Source: Marinifilum breve
GTDB taxonomy: Bacteria > Bacteroidota > Bacteroidia > Bacteroidales > Marinifilaceae
DNA length: 64,000 nucleotides
Assembly: GCF_003202155.1 (NCBI RefSeq)
Contig: NZ_QFLI01000008.1
Location: 124,001 to 188,000 of the forward strand
Direction of reading: 5' to 3'
The translations under genes and the position numbers were made by a program. Of the stretch, positions 7,369 to 19,200 are shown in pieces. Numbering within the stretch: the first letter of the stretch is position 1; each line of letters begins with the position of its first letter. The notes under the pieces were generated by a model that worked only from the letters and a program-made list of their open reading frames with translations, did no database searches and was not told the DNA's origin.

Positions 7369-10300
7369 ATGATTTTATTCTTCAAAAAAGACGAAGTACA
7401 CTTTGTTGTTCAGGCAACAAACCAATTGAATGGATTAGATCTTAACAAGCTATCGTGGCTGTTTGGTAATGCAGAAAAATTAGATCAAGATACACTTGAT
7501 GGAATTTTTGTGGGTCCAAGAAAAGAAATGATTACTCCTTGGAGTACAAACGCTGTGGAAATCACTCAAAACATGGGAATTGATGGTTTGCTAAGAATAG
7601 AGCAATACATTCTTGTTGATTCCGACAAAGCTGATTTTGACCCTATGCTTCAGTCGATGTACAAAGGCCTAGATCAGGAAGTTTACACAATTGACAAGCA
7701 ACCAGATCCAATTGTTTACATTGATAATATTGAAGAATACAATCAGCAAGAAGGGTTAGCCTTAAGTGCTGATGAAATCTCTTATTTGAATGATGTTTCA
7801 GAAAAAATTGGAAGAAAATTAACAGATTCTGAGGTATTTGGTTTTTCTCAAGTAAACTCAGAACACTGTCGACATAAAATCTTTAATGGTACCTTTATTA
7901 TAGATGGAGAAGAAAAAGAATCTTCTTTATTCCAATTAATAAAAAAGACATCAAAAGAAAACCACAATAGAATTGTATCTGCATATAAAGACAATTGTGC
8001 TTTCCTTGGTGGACCAAAAGCTGAGCAATTTGCTCCTTACTCACACGACAAAGCAGATTTTTTCTATACAAAGGATATTGAAACTGTAATCTCGCTTAAA
8101 GCAGAAACTCACAACTTCCCAACAACAGTAGAGCCATTCAATGGTGCTGCAACAGGTACAGGTGGTGAAATTCGTGATAGAATTGCAGGTGGTAAAGCAT
8201 CAATTCCAATGGCTGGAACTGCTGTTTACATGACTTCATACCCAAGATTGGAAGCTTCCCGCAAATGGGAAAGCGCTACTGAAGCAAGAGAATGGTTGTA
8301 CCAAACCCCTGAAGAAATCTTAATTAAGGCATCAAATGGTGCTTCTGATTTTGGTAACAAATTCGGTCAGCCTTTAATTGTAGGTTCTGTTCTTACTTTC
8401 GAACATTTTGAGAACAATAAAAAGTATGGTTACGACAAGGTAATTATGCAGGCTGGTGGTATTGGTTATGGCCGTCTGGAACAAGCACAGAAAGATGTTC
8501 CTGAAAAAGGAGATAAAGTGGTTCTTCTTGGTGGTGATAACTACCGCATTGGAATGGGTGGTGGAGCCGTTTCTTCGGTTGCTACCGGTGAGTTCGACAA
8601 CTCTATTGAGCTGAATGCTGTTCAGCGTTCAAACCCTGAAATGCAGAAGCGTGTATGTAATGCAATTCGTGCAATGGCTGAAGCTGATGAGAATCCAATC
8701 ATTTCTATCCACGACCACGGTGCAGGTGGACACTTGAACTGTCTTTCTGAGTTGGTTGAGGAAACCGGAGGTAAGATTGATTTGAATGCGCTTCCAGTTG
8801 GAGATCCTACCCTATCTGCTAAAGAAATTGTAGGTAACGAATCTCAGGAGAGAATGGGATTGGTAATGAAGGAAAAAGACGTTGAGCTTTTGACTAAGAT
8901 TGCCGAAAGAGAAAGAGCTCCTATCTATCAGATTGGTGAAACAACTGGTGATATGAGATTTACTTTTGAAGATAAAAAGACAGGTGAAAATCCTATTGAT
9001 CTTGGTCTTTCTGAAATGTTTGGTAAACCACCAAAAACAATCATGAACGACAAGACAGTAAACGAAGGATTCGAAGCTGTTTCATATGATATTAATAAGT
9101 TCGAAGAATATTTAGAAGATGTTCTTCAGTTAGAGGCTGTAGCCTGTAAGGATTGGTTGACAAACAAAGTTGACCGTTCGGTAACAGGTAAAATTGCAAT
9201 GCAGCAATGTGCTGGCCCTCTACAATTGCCATTGAATAACCTCGGTGCTGTTGCCATCGATTTCCAGGGCGAAAAAGGGATTGCAACTTCTATTGGACAC
9301 ACTCCTGTAGCTGCTTTGGTTGATTCTAAAAATGGTAGCCGTTTGTCGGTTGCAGAATCATTAACCAATATGGTATGGGCGCCAATCGAAAAAGGATTGA
9401 AAGGAATTTCGCTTTCTGCGAACTGGATGTGGCCATGTAAAAACGAAGGCGAAGATGCTCGTTTGTACAATGCAGTTCAATCGATCAGTGATTTTGCAAT
9501 CAAATTGGGAATCAATATTCCAACTGGTAAAGACTCACTTTCCATGACTCAAAAATATGGACAAGATGATGTTGTTTACTCTCCAGGAACCGTTATCATT
9601 TCAACTGTAGGTGAGATTATCGATATCAAAAAGATGATTTCCCCGGTAATGAAAAATGATGCAAACTCTCACTTGGTATATCTTGATTTCTCTAAAGATA
9701 ATTTCCAATTGGGTGGCAGTAGTTTTGCTCAAATCGTTAACAAACTAGGTAAGCAAACTCCTGATGTTACTGATGCTGACTACTTCGTGAAAGCATTCGA
9801 GACTTTACAACAATTGATACTTGATGGAAAAGTATTGGCTGGTCACGATATTTCTGCCGGTGGTATGATTACTGCTCTATTAGAAATGTGTTTTGCTGAT
9901 AACAAGCTAGGTGCAAACATCGACTTAAACTCAATTGAAGAGCAAGACTTAATTAAAGTACTTTTCAGTGAGAATCCAGGTGTTATCTTCCAGGTAAAAG
10001 ACAAGGATGCTGTTAGCAAAATTCTTGCTGATTCAGGCCTTCGTTTCCACTTCATTGGTTCTCCTGCAGAGGCTGGAACTCTTAAGCTTACTAAAGATGA
10101 GCAATCATTCAACTTAGATATTACAAGCCTTCGTGACCTTTGGTACAAGACTTCTTACCTATTGGATCGAAACCAGTCAGGTAAAGATCTTGCCTTGGAA
10201 AGATTCGAAAGCTACAAGAAAAACGAGTTGACTTACAAGTTCCCAGAGAACTTCATAGGAAAATTCGCTCAATATGGTATCGATCCGAAGAGAAAAGACA

Positions 10301-11058
10301 AATCAGGCGTTAAAGCTGCTATCATCCGTGAAAAGGGTGTGAATGGCGATAGAGAGATGGCCTGGATCATGCACCTTGCAGGTATGGATGTGAAAGATGT
10401 TCACATGACAGACTTGATTGCTGGTCGTGAAGATTTAAGCGATGTAAACATGATTGTATTTGTTGGTGGTTTCTCTAACTCAGATGTTCTTGGATCGGCA
10501 AAAGGTTGGGCCGGAGCATTCCTTTACAATGAGAAAGCAAAAGCTGCTTTGGATAACTTCTACAGCAGACCTGATACTTTAAGTTTAGGTGTATGTAACG
10601 GTTGTCAGCTAATTTCTGAACTTGAATTGATCTACCCAGAACACGAAAAACATCCTAAGTTAATCCACAATGAGTCACACAAATTCGAATCTGGCTTCGT
10701 AAGTGTAGAAGTTCCTGAAAATAATTCTGTAATGCTATCAAGCTTAGAAGGAAGTAGAATGGGGATTTGGATTGCTCATGGTGAAGGTAAGTTCGAACTA
10801 CCATATGCAGAAGAAGAATACAATATTCCAATGAAGTATGCATACGATCAGTATCCTGCGAATCCAAATGGTTCACCATTTGCTACAGCAGCAATTTCTT
10901 CAAAAGATGGTCGTCATTTGGCGATGATGCCTCACTTAGAGCGTGCTACTTATCCTTGGAACTGGGCATACTATAATGAAAACCGCATGGAAGATGAATT
11001 GACTCCTTGGGTTGAAGCATTTGTAAATGCTAAGAACTGGATTATTGAAAACAAATAA
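7369..11058 (+). CDS. purL: Phosphoribosylformylglycinamidine synthase, large single-chain form
   Basis: A 1229-residue PurL, the fourth step of purine synthesis (FGAR + Gln + ATP to FGAM). It is the long form of Proteobacteria and Bacteroidota, with synthetase and glutaminase in one chain, so no separate PurS/PurQ is needed. The synthetase motif VNSEHCRHKIFNG (about 160-172) and the ATP-binding HNFPTTVEPFNGAATGTGG region are present. The C-terminal class I glutaminase holds the nucleophile C1076 in GVCNGCQL, with HGEGKFE and a terminal PHLERATYPW block completing the triad region. The gene is monocistronic: a promoter lies upstream and a strong terminator downstream. The ATG gives a normal family N-terminus. 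Confidence 0.97.
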   Translation: MILFFKKDEVHFVVQATNQLNGLDLNKLSWLFGNAEKLDQDTLDGIFVGPRKEMITPWSTNAVEITQNMGIDGLLRIEQYILVDSDKADFDPMLQSMYKGLDQEVYTIDKQPDPIVYIDNIEEYNQQEGLALSADEISYLNDVSEKIGRKLTDSEVFGFSQVNSEHCRHKIFNGTFIIDGEEKESSLFQLIKKTSKENHNRIVSAYKDNCAFLGGPKAEQFAPYSHDKADFFYTKDIETVISLKAETHNFPTTVEPFNGAATGTGGEIRDRIAGGKASIPMAGTAVYMTSYPRLEASRKWESATEAREWLYQTPEEILIKASNGASDFGNKFGQPLIVGSVLTFEHFENNKKYGYDKVIMQAGGIGYGRLEQAQKDVPEKGDKVVLLGGDNYRIGMGGGAVSSVATGEFDNSIELNAVQRSNPEMQKRVCNAIRAMAEADENPIISIHDHGAGGHLNCLSELVEETGGKIDLNALPVGDPTLSAKEIVGNESQERMGLVMKEKDVELLTKIAERERAPIYQIGETTGDMRFTFEDKKTGENPIDLGLSEMFGKPPKTIMNDKTVNEGFEAVSYDINKFEEYLEDVLQLEAVACKDWLTNKVDRSVTGKIAMQQCAGPLQLPLNNLGAVAIDFQGEKGIATSIGHTPVAALVDSKNGSRLSVAESLTNMVWAPIEKGLKGISLSANWMWPCKNEGEDARLYNAVQSISDFAIKLGINIPTGKDSLSMTQKYGQDDVVYSPGTVIISTVGEIIDIKKMISPVMKNDANSHLVYLDFSKDNFQLGGSSFAQIVNKLGKQTPDVTDADYFVKAFETLQQLILDGKVLAGHDISAGGMITALLEMCFADNKLGANIDLNSIEEQDLIKVLFSENPGVIFQVKDKDAVSKILADSGLRFHFIGSPAEAGTLKLTKDEQSFNLDITSLRDLWYKTSYLLDRNQSGKDLALERFESYKKNELTYKFPENFIGKFAQYGIDPKRKDKSGVKAAIIREKGVNGDREMAWIMHLAGMDVKDVHMTDLIAGREDLSDVNMIVFVGGFSNSDVLGSAKGWAGAFLYNEKAKAALDNFYSRPDTLSLGVCNGCQLISELELIYPEHEKHPKLIHNESHKFESGFVSVEVPENNSVMLSSLEGSRMGIWIAHGEGKFELPYAEEEYNIPMKYAYDQYPANPNGSPFATAAISSKDGRHLAMMPHLERATYPWNWAYYNENRMEDELTPWVEAFVNAKNWIIENK

Positions 11059-11080
11059 TCTTATCTAAGATATAATTATA

Positions 11081-11109
11081 AAGCCTCTGCAATTGCAGGG
11101 GCTTTTTTT
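11081..11109 (+). terminator. Terminator of purL
   Basis: An AAGCCTCTGCAA / TTGCAGGGGCTT stem, with one non-pairing step, is followed by T7, 22 bases after the stop. Confidence 0.9.
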
Positions 11110-11165
11110 ATTCAATCAATAAAACATGTACAATGAAATCCTTCATATATCTTCAAAACTCAATA

Positions 11166-11200
11166 CAAAAAAAAGCCTCAGGTGAATATTACCTGAGGCT
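11166..11200 (-). terminator. Terminator of the large BNR/T9SS gene
   Basis: A perfect 10-bp stem, AGCCTCAGGT / ACCTGAGGCT, with a 7-base loop leads into a T8-9 run on the minus strand, 28 bases after the stop at 11229. Confidence 0.92.
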
Positions 11201-11228
11201 AAATTTATTGTAAGTTATCTTTAAAACA

Positions 11229-14200
11229 CTATCGAACTACTTGAATCTTTCCTGAATAAAATTCATCTCCAGCTTTTACTCTTACTATATACAAACCAGC
11301 TTCTAAAGATTGAATTCTAATCGTATTTTCTCCAGCATTAGTATCTTGCTTCGAAAACACTTTCTTACCACTTAGATCGAAGATTTCAATTGCAAAATCT
11401 TTAGCTGCATTTCCTAATGCAAGTTTAAACTCACCTCTACAAGGATTAGGATACATTTTAAACTCCTTAGTGGCTTCTTCAAGAACATCGTCAATTCCTG
11501 TAGCAATAATATCCACTTCCTGCGAATTAGATTTAAAAGGAGTATCAAATAAATATCCTATTACATAAACAGTGTAAAGCCCCGACTCTTCAGCATTAAT
11601 ATTGTAATAAAGAGTACCACGTGATGAATTAATAACTGTTTTATATAGATCATCATTCACATAAACTTCAAGCTTATCGTAATTTACAGGAGTTTCAACC
11701 CTTAAATCTAAATTGTTATCTCCATCAAAATCCAAGGATGTTACTTCAGGTAATTTATCCTTTATTTCAAATTCTTTTTCACTTGATTTAAATGGTTCGT
11801 CTGATATATAACCTATAACATAAGCACTATACACTCCTGACTCACTAACAGTAACAGAATATGACTGCTCTCCCTTTTCTGGAGTCTCAATTGTTTGATC
11901 TAAGTTATCATTAATATAGATTTCAATCTTTTGATAGTCAACTTTTACATTCATGTTAAGATTAACAACTTTATCTTTAACCTCTACCATTTCAGTAATT
12001 ACCGGAATTCTATCAATTTCAGGAATATCTACACTCCAAACACCTCTACCATGAGTCGCAAGAACAACTTGATTTCCTACCACCTGCATATCGTAAATTG
12101 AAACCGGTGGTAAATTCCCTTCTAGCATATGCCATGAAACACCATCGTCATTTGACTCAAAAACTCCAATTTCAGTTCCTGCCCACAAAGTTTTTGTATC
12201 ATGCGGCATTACCAACATACAATGAGTTACTACATCAGGAAATCCATTTGCACTTACAGTACCTGATGCACCAAAACCTGTAATATCTTCCCAAGTTTGA
12301 CCTAGATCCTTTGTCCTAAGTATTTTTGGAGCCTTACTTAAAGAGTACATTAAATAAGCTGTATTGGGGTCACTTGGATGTGTAGAAAGACCACTTATAT
12401 AGGTTACCATATCTCTCTCTGAATAGGCATTTACCCCTTTAAAAGTTTCTCCCTCATCTTGAGAAACAAAAATTTTATAACTACCACTTTGAGTCATAGC
12501 TGCACCACCCCAAACAATTTTTGGATCAGCCATGGATACCTCTACATTGTGCTGACTGGTTACTCCTTTCCATGCAGCATCAATATTCTTGAGAGTCCAA
12601 TTCGCACCAAAGTCATTTGATTTATAAACTCCATCTTTAGCTACTGCAAAAACAACGTCAGGATTTCCTTTAGAAGCTGATAGTTTGGTTAAAAAAGGAC
12701 CATCTTCTTCGGTTATTCCTGCTACCGAAGACCAATTTTTACCTCCATTTAATGACTTATAAATTGCATTATAATATATACTACCAAGCAATTTATTTGG
12801 ATCTTCACTATGCCATAAACATTCAAAACCATCTCCACCCAAACGGAAAAAGTATTTAGTAGTTGAAGAAGCATCTTCTCCAACCGCAGATTGCCAAGTT
12901 CCATTGTCTTGCATTCCTCCTATATACTCATTAGCATTAGGATTTTTAGCAACACCATAAAATTGAGTGGTTATATAATTATTAGGCTTTTGTGTAAATG
13001 TTTTTCCATTATCTTCTGATACCCCAATACCTCCATCATTACCATTTACGATACGGAAGTTCTCTCCATCCATCGGAATTATAGTAATATTATGGTGGTC
13101 TGGATGTAAACCTGGAATTTTTGTATCTCCGAACCCAGCACCTTGATCATAACCATTTGAACCTCCATAATTGCCATAAGCATCAGCAACACTGGTTTTC
13201 TTACCATCGAACACTTCTACACCGCCATACTCAATAATAATTTTCGAATTAGGAAGGTTTGCATCATCCCAGGTTGCACCAGATTTTAGCTCAGGCCAAA
13301 TCATATAAAGAGCCTTTTGTATATGACCTCCATTTACTGCAACGCTGGCATCAGCTTCATTTGCATTGTATTCAATTGCATTAATATATAGATATTCTCT
13401 ACCTAAATCACCATATGCGTCACTTTCCCCATTTCGAGTATATAGATTAAACTTTCCATCTTTCTCTTGATCTCGGAAAGAAACCATCAATTGCTTATTA
13501 TTAGTAACATCCCATACCTCAAAAGGAACGTCTACATAATCTACATAAGTATATTCTGCATCATTCACCCCAGAAGTTTTCTTATCAGGAACAGTAAAGC
13601 GATGCGCTTTCTGGCTTAATCCAGGACCAAATCTAACCTCTACCGAGGTCCAATCTGTTGATAATACATTAGATCCTATATCCGTTTTTAAACCGCCGTC
13701 CAAATGACTTCCTCCGAAATTTACAAATGATAGAAAGTCTGTATTTTCGGTATAAGCAGATTTAACTGCAGGATTTAATTCCGATGGTGTCTTGTTAAAA
13801 GCAAGCTGCCACATATCAACACCAGCTACAAATACTACACTATCAATAAATGGATGAGCCGCTATGGTATTGTCATATCCTCCTTGTCCTCCAAGGAAGT
13901 TTTGATCATCGTTATACTTTGACCAATTGTTTGCATTATCTTTAGATAAGAATACATGTGATTCTTTACTTGAGATATTTACACTTGTATAAACAAAATT
14001 TCTATCAACAGGAGAAACTGCTACTTCGTAACGAGTGCCTGCAGAAAGCCCTTTTGAAAATACTTTCCAACTATCACCTCCATCAATCGTACGCAAAACT
14101 CCTTTTCCATTTTCTCCTGCAAAAATTGTATCTCTTGCTTCTGGAAATGCAGATAAATCCTCAACTCCACCGGCACTCTCATAAACCTGATTCCAAGTAG

Positions 14201-14966
14201 TACCACCATCAACCGATTTAAAAATTCCCATTTCTGTTGCTGCAATAACAATGTTTGCATCAATTGGGCTCACAAATAGACGGTTAATGTATCCAAATTT
14301 CTCATCTGTTGCAGTACTTGCCAATTGACTCCAACTTTCACCTCTATCTTCTGATTTCCAAATCCCATTTCCCAAATTCTGAGCACTTCCAGGAAAACTC
14401 TCGCCCGTACCAGCGTATATAATATTATGATTTGACTTAGCCATTACTAATGCATTCACTGACAAATTCGTCAAATCATTCGATAAGTTAGTCCAGTTTT
14501 CTGCTCCATCAGTAGTCTTCCAGATACCTCCCGTTGCACTTCCTGCAAACCAAGTATTCTTATTTGAGTCATCAGGATCAACGATTATGGCACGTGTACG
14601 TCCTCCAACATTGGCTGGCCCTCTCGATATAAAGTTCAATTTAGTTTCTGAACTCTTAACTTTCAATCGAAATTTACGAGCTTTCTGAAGTTCTTTTGTT
14701 TTGTAATTCATTTCATAGCCAGACTCTTCCTCTCCCATTCGAGTTGTAATAGCCTTAAAGTACTTGCTATACATATCAGGTTTGTCCGCCTTACTATAGC
14801 CTACTTTTCTTTTTGCCTTTTTTTTCTGAAACTGATTTTGCCAGAACTCTTCAGGCGTAAAATCATTACTCGAGAATTGTTTTTTATCCTGCCTAATGTA
14901 CTTCGTTACCGCAAGTATCGATAAAACAATTAGTCCACCCGCAAGTAGATAATAAAATTTCTTCAT
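11229..14966 (-). CDS. Secreted BNR/sortilin-like beta-propeller protein with T9SS sorting domain
   Basis: A 1245-residue exported protein. Residues 1-23 form a hydrophobic signal segment. About ten Asp-box (BNR) motifs follow, such as TTDGAENW, SEDRGESW, SVDGGTTW, TIDGGDSW, SNDFGANW and SNDDGVSW, as in sortilin/VPS10-like and exo-alpha-sialidase-like propellers. Two tandem Ig-like repeats of about 70 residues come next; both contain a VYxxYVIGY motif. The last 75 residues (from MYPNPCRGEF to GKIQVVR) are a type A sorting domain for type IX secretion. BNR motifs alone do not prove glycosidase activity and I see no catalytic set, so the function is unknown; the product probably ends on the cell surface or outside. 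It shares the GPxNVGGRTRA opening with the protein at 16290-19436. Confidence 0.88.
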   Translation of the reverse strand: MKKFYYLLAGGLIVLSILAVTKYIRQDKKQFSSNDFTPEEFWQNQFQKKKAKRKVGYSKADKPDMYSKYFKAITTRMGEEESGYEMNYKTKELQKARKFRLKVKSSETKLNFISRGPANVGGRTRAIIVDPDDSNKNTWFAGSATGGIWKTTDGAENWTNLSNDLTNLSVNALVMAKSNHNIIYAGTGESFPGSAQNLGNGIWKSEDRGESWSQLASTATDEKFGYINRLFVSPIDANIVIAATEMGIFKSVDGGTTWNQVYESAGGVEDLSAFPEARDTIFAGENGKGVLRTIDGGDSWKVFSKGLSAGTRYEVAVSPVDRNFVYTSVNISSKESHVFLSKDNANNWSKYNDDQNFLGGQGGYDNTIAAHPFIDSVVFVAGVDMWQLAFNKTPSELNPAVKSAYTENTDFLSFVNFGGSHLDGGLKTDIGSNVLSTDWTSVEVRFGPGLSQKAHRFTVPDKKTSGVNDAEYTYVDYVDVPFEVWDVTNNKQLMVSFRDQEKDGKFNLYTRNGESDAYGDLGREYLYINAIEYNANEADASVAVNGGHIQKALYMIWPELKSGATWDDANLPNSKIIIEYGGVEVFDGKKTSVADAYGNYGGSNGYDQGAGFGDTKIPGLHPDHHNITIIPMDGENFRIVNGNDGGIGVSEDNGKTFTQKPNNYITTQFYGVAKNPNANEYIGGMQDNGTWQSAVGEDASSTTKYFFRLGGDGFECLWHSEDPNKLLGSIYYNAIYKSLNGGKNWSSVAGITEEDGPFLTKLSASKGNPDVVFAVAKDGVYKSNDFGANWTLKNIDAAWKGVTSQHNVEVSMADPKIVWGGAAMTQSGSYKIFVSQDEGETFKGVNAYSERDMVTYISGLSTHPSDPNTAYLMYSLSKAPKILRTKDLGQTWEDITGFGASGTVSANGFPDVVTHCMLVMPHDTKTLWAGTEIGVFESNDDGVSWHMLEGNLPPVSIYDMQVVGNQVVLATHGRGVWSVDIPEIDRIPVITEMVEVKDKVVNLNMNVKVDYQKIEIYINDNLDQTIETPEKGEQSYSVTVSESGVYSAYVIGYISDEPFKSSEKEFEIKDKLPEVTSLDFDGDNNLDLRVETPVNYDKLEVYVNDDLYKTVINSSRGTLYYNINAEESGLYTVYVIGYLFDTPFKSNSQEVDIIATGIDDVLEEATKEFKMYPNPCRGEFKLALGNAAKDFAIEIFDLSGKKVFSKQDTNAGENTIRIQSLEAGLYIVRVKAGDEFYSGKIQVVR

Positions 14967-15010
14967 AAACTTTTAAAGTTAGTTAGTGATTTGGTTATTA
15001 ATTTAATTAG

Positions 15011-15442
15011 TTAATTCTTTTCTCTTATGTCAGTTATTTTTTTCTTTGTTATCAAATCAAACACATAGGCCCATTTCCCTGTATCCTCAGGATTTGTTAT
15101 ATATCCTCTCTGTTTGGTTATTAAAAGTTGTTTTTCATTATGCCACTCAACCTTCGCATTGGCAATCTTATCTTCATAAATAATAGCTCCTTTGGTAATA
15201 TCATATACAAAAAACTCTTTTAGCTGATTTGGATTAGGTTGTAATTTTGAATTCATCTTTTCGCAAATCACATATTTTTTGTCAAGATTAAATTTAAACT
15301 CTACCTCTTCCCCATATTTCTCTTTAGCAACCTGCTGATAAGTTGATTGTTGATTTTTTGTCATTTTTTTACTTGATTGATTCTTCGTTGCACAACCGGA
15401 GAATAGCATTACCAATATTATATTTAAAATTAGAGTTCTCAT
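15011..15442 (-). CDS. Small lipoprotein of unknown function
   Basis: A 143-residue predicted lipoprotein with signal peptide and lipobox LFSGC (Cys18), then a Lys/Gln-rich linker. The mature part has alternating short strands, including KYVICEKMNSKLQPNP and WAYVFDLITKKKI. I recognise no family. It lies 44 bases upstream of the large BNR protein on the same strand, so the two are probably co-transcribed. A role linked to that protein is inference only. Confidence 0.65.
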   Translation of the reverse strand: MRTLILNIILVMLFSGCATKNQSSKKMTKNQQSTYQQVAKEKYGEEVEFKFNLDKKYVICEKMNSKLQPNPNQLKEFFVYDITKGAIIYEDKIANAKVEWHNEKQLLITKQRGYITNPEDTGKWAYVFDLITKKKITDIREKN

Positions 15443-15766
15443 AGGTGTATTTTAGATAAGATTTTAATTCAACTAAACTTTGACATTATGTCGTTACTAA
15501 TAATCATGTTTTTTTAGGGGAAATAAATATAATAACATTAAAGGATATATAAAATTTTCATAAAACAATATATACGCGAAATAAATTTTATCCATTTCTA
15601 TCACTCTTTTATTTGGACATTAAAACCATCTCTTCCTTGTATATAATCGAATTAATATATCATGTTCTTCTCATCTAAAATCTATGTTAATCAACATTTA
15701 AGAATATCTATCCAAAAAATGCAATCTTTTTTGTAACTTATATCGAATCAGTCAAATAAATCAGTT

Positions 15767-16159
15767 ATGAAGAACGTATATTATATTTTTTTATTTATAA
15801 TCTTTCTTTCTGGATGCAATACTTCTAAACCTATTGCGAATTCAGAAAAAACCTCTCCTAAATCCAACCCGGAAAAAAAAGACAAAACTCATCAACAAAT
15901 TGCACCAGCTACTTGTTACTTATCAGTTACTGATGTTGAATTATTTATTGATAGCAGTTCCATAAAAGCTAAAGTTTTAAAAATTCATGGATATGGTGCT
16001 GGATTCTCAACTTCTTTTCATGTAAATCAAGAAATTGAGTTAAAAGTATCAGATAAACACTTAAAAGAAATTAGAAATCACCAAACCATTTCATGTGTCA
16101 TTTCACAAGTTACTGGCATGAACAACAAATCATTCTTAAAACTTATTGAACTCAAATAG
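15767..16159 (+). CDS. Small lipoprotein of unknown function
   Basis: A 130-residue predicted lipoprotein with an N-terminal hydrophobic segment and lipobox FLSGC (Cys17), then a charged Ser/Lys/Pro linker (20-45). The mature part, CYLSVTDVELFIDSS to FLKLIELK, looks like a small beta-barrel/OB-like domain, but the family is not recognised. It is divergent from the lipoprotein at 15011-15442 and about 130 bases upstream of the second BNR protein on the same strand. The arrangement lipoprotein plus BNR/T9SS gene therefore occurs twice, back to back. The 323-bp region between the two lipoproteins is AT-rich, and I see no clear promoter or repeat in it. Confidence 0.65.
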   Translation: MKNVYYIFLFIIFLSGCNTSKPIANSEKTSPKSNPEKKDKTHQQIAPATCYLSVTDVELFIDSSSIKAKVLKIHGYGAGFSTSFHVNQEIELKVSDKHLKEIRNHQTISCVISQVTGMNNKSFLKLIELK

Positions 16160-16289
16160 AATTCTTGTAATAAAGACAATTTTATTCTCCTCTCACACTA
16201 ATGCAAACAATCTCTTTTGCTGGGTAATACTAAAATTAAAAAATTGAACTGCACCTAATTGTTTGAGTGCTGAACAAACACTGTATACA

Positions 16290-19200
16290 ATGAAGAATTT
16301 GTTAATTATTATAGCGATCTCTATACTCAGTTGTACTGTATTTGCAGAAAACAAAAAAAAGAAGAAGGAAGAAAAAGTACAAAACATTGTCATTACCGAG
16401 GAAACATTCCAAAATATTACAAACAGAAATGTAAACAAAAGCAAGCTTTCTAAAATTGCTGATCGCAGAGCGGGGAAATACAATTTTGCTGATGACCCCA
16501 TAAGAAGACAAGAGTTTGAATTCAATCAGCTTAAGAATCCAATTACGGGTAAAATTCCCAACAACATTAAACTACTGGAAAAAAAATATGTTCTTTCTGC
16601 AAAATCAAAATTACAAAGCAATTTAAAAGCTGATGAAGTGAGTTATCAAATAAGTGGCCCACGCAATGTTGGAGGTAGAACAAGAGCTTTGGCAGTTGAC
16701 AATAGCAACCCATCTGGTAATACAATATTGGCAGGCGGAGTTACCGGAGGAATGTGGAAATCAACTAACAGAGGTGTTTCCTGGACCAGAACAACAGACT
16801 TGGACGAACACCCAAGCGTTACAGCCATTGCTCAAGATCCAAGAACTGGTTCACAAAACATTTGGTACTATACTACGGGAGAATACTTGGGGAGCGCAAG
16901 CGAAGATGGAGCATTCTACGCTGGAAACGGAATATTTAAGTCTACAAATAATGGCGATACCTGGGATCTTTTACCTAGTACTGCCGAAAATACTTTTGCC
17001 TCCTTCGATCGTTTTTTCGACATCTGCTGGAATATATGCGTAGATCCAAACAATGGAGATGTTTATGCTGCTACTTATGGTGCAATTTATATTTCAAAGA
17101 ATCAAGGAACCACATGGACTCGCGAAATAGAATCTTTTAATTCTACCGATCCAAATTATGCGGCTTACACCGATGTAATTTGCACTTCTGATGGAACAAA
17201 ATATGCCAGTATTAGTTCAGGAGGAGATAAAAATGGAGGTATCTGGCGAAAAGATAGTGGAGCTACTACTTGGGAGAATATAAACCCAGAAGGATTTCCT
17301 TCGTCCTATGATAGAATTGTATTGGCTCACGCTCCAAGCAATACAAGCAAGGATATTGTATACATACTAGCACGAACAAGCGGAGATGGATTTCAAGATC
17401 ATAGTTTTTGGAAATTGACTTATGATTCTAGTGAACCAAGCCCTGCAAATTGGGTCGATCGTTCTCAAAATTTACCTGACAGAGGTGAAGGTGATCGCGA
17501 CGTAAATGGTTACAGCTCACAAAACTCATATAATATGGTGATTGCGGTATCGCCAACCAACGAGAATGTTGTATTTATTGGTGGAACTAACCTGTTTCGT
17601 TCCGACGATGCTTTTGCCACAAAGGCTTCTCCTGTTAGCGATGGCATTACAAATAATTCAAACACTTATTGGATTGGTGGATATTCCACAGAAAATGATG
17701 TGAGTCAATACGACAATCATCATGCTGATTTACATGCATTAGCTTTTATTGATGACAATACCCTTCTATGTGGTCATGATGGAGGTATTAGCATTACCAA
17801 TAACTTTATGCAGACCAATGATTCTGGAATTGAAGATGACAATGAAAACACACCAGAAAACAATAAACCTGTAGACTGGGAATTGCTAAACAATGGATAC
17901 TTAACCACACAATCATACACCATTGCAATTGATCATGACAATGTGGACAGAACCACCCTCATATCAGGATTTCAAGACAATGGAACATGGATTGCAGATA
18001 ATGCAAATGTAACAACCGATTGGATAAGGTGGGGATCGGGAGATGGCAGTTTCTGTAGCATAAACAACAATGGCAATACAATTATCTCCTCATCGCAAAA
18101 TGGAACAACATACCTAGAAGACAATGTATATGATGAAGACAATTATTACTTTACAAGAGTGGATCCTGAAGGTGCAGAAGGACAATTATTCATTAATCCA
18201 TTTGTAATTGATGCCAACAATCACAAACTAATGTATTACGCCGCAGGCCAATTTATTTGGAGAAATCTTAACATCTTCGAAATTCCAAAACTAAGCAACG
18301 ATAAAGCGACAGTAAATTGGGAGAAATTAGATATTTCGGAGGTTACTGGAACAGTTAGTGCACTTACCACTTCTACCTACCCTGCAAATACGCTGTACTA
18401 TGGAACTAGTAATGGAAAAGTATACAGAATTGACAAAGCCAATTCAAGCGAGGCAGAAAGAGTAGATATTACAGATTCCAATATGCCTGAGGGCAATGTG
18501 ATATCCATAGCGGTAAATCCTTTAAACGCTGATGAAGTAATGGTGGCATTCTCCAATTACAAAATAGAAAGCATCTATCATTCTACCGATAAAGGAGATA
18601 GTTGGACAGCAATTAGTGGAAATCTGGAAGAAAATGGAAATCCTGATGGTGATGGTCCTTCGGTTCGTTCGGTATCCATTATGCCAACACCTACCGCAAG
18701 CCTTTATTTTGCAGGAACAAGTACCGGTCTTTACAAAACTGATAACTTAAATGCGAACTCAACAATTTGGGCGCAAGAAGCCAATAATTTAATTGGAACA
18801 ACAATATCAGCAATGGTTAAAAGTCGACGCGATGGTTTTGTTGCCATAGGAACACATGGCAATGGCGCGTTTACCGGCAACATTGATTTTAGCGGTTCTG
18901 CCCCACAAGCTCTCATCGGAATTGAAAACAGCCAACTCCAAGCAGGTGAAAGCACCAATTTTATTAGCCGATCAATTGGTGATGGAATCAACAGTTGGAA
19001 TTGGAATTTTGAAGGAGGAACTCCAGCAAATTCCACAGAGAAAAATCCAACAGACATCAGCTATAATCAGGAAGGAACCTATAGCGTTAGTCTTACGGTT
19101 GCCAATGCCGCTGGAGAAGACACACAAACCATTACAACTGCCATAAATGTAGGAGGTCAGCCTGTTGGTATTGATGACGACATTGCAAACAATGCGATTG

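Noticed and set aside
9126-9470. Minus-strand frame inside purL
   Set aside because: Shadow of the purL coding sequence with no independent start context.
16263-16289. Upstream TTG as the start of the second BNR/T9SS protein
   Set aside because: It would put nine polar residues before a normal signal peptide; the ATG at 16290 fits export better.
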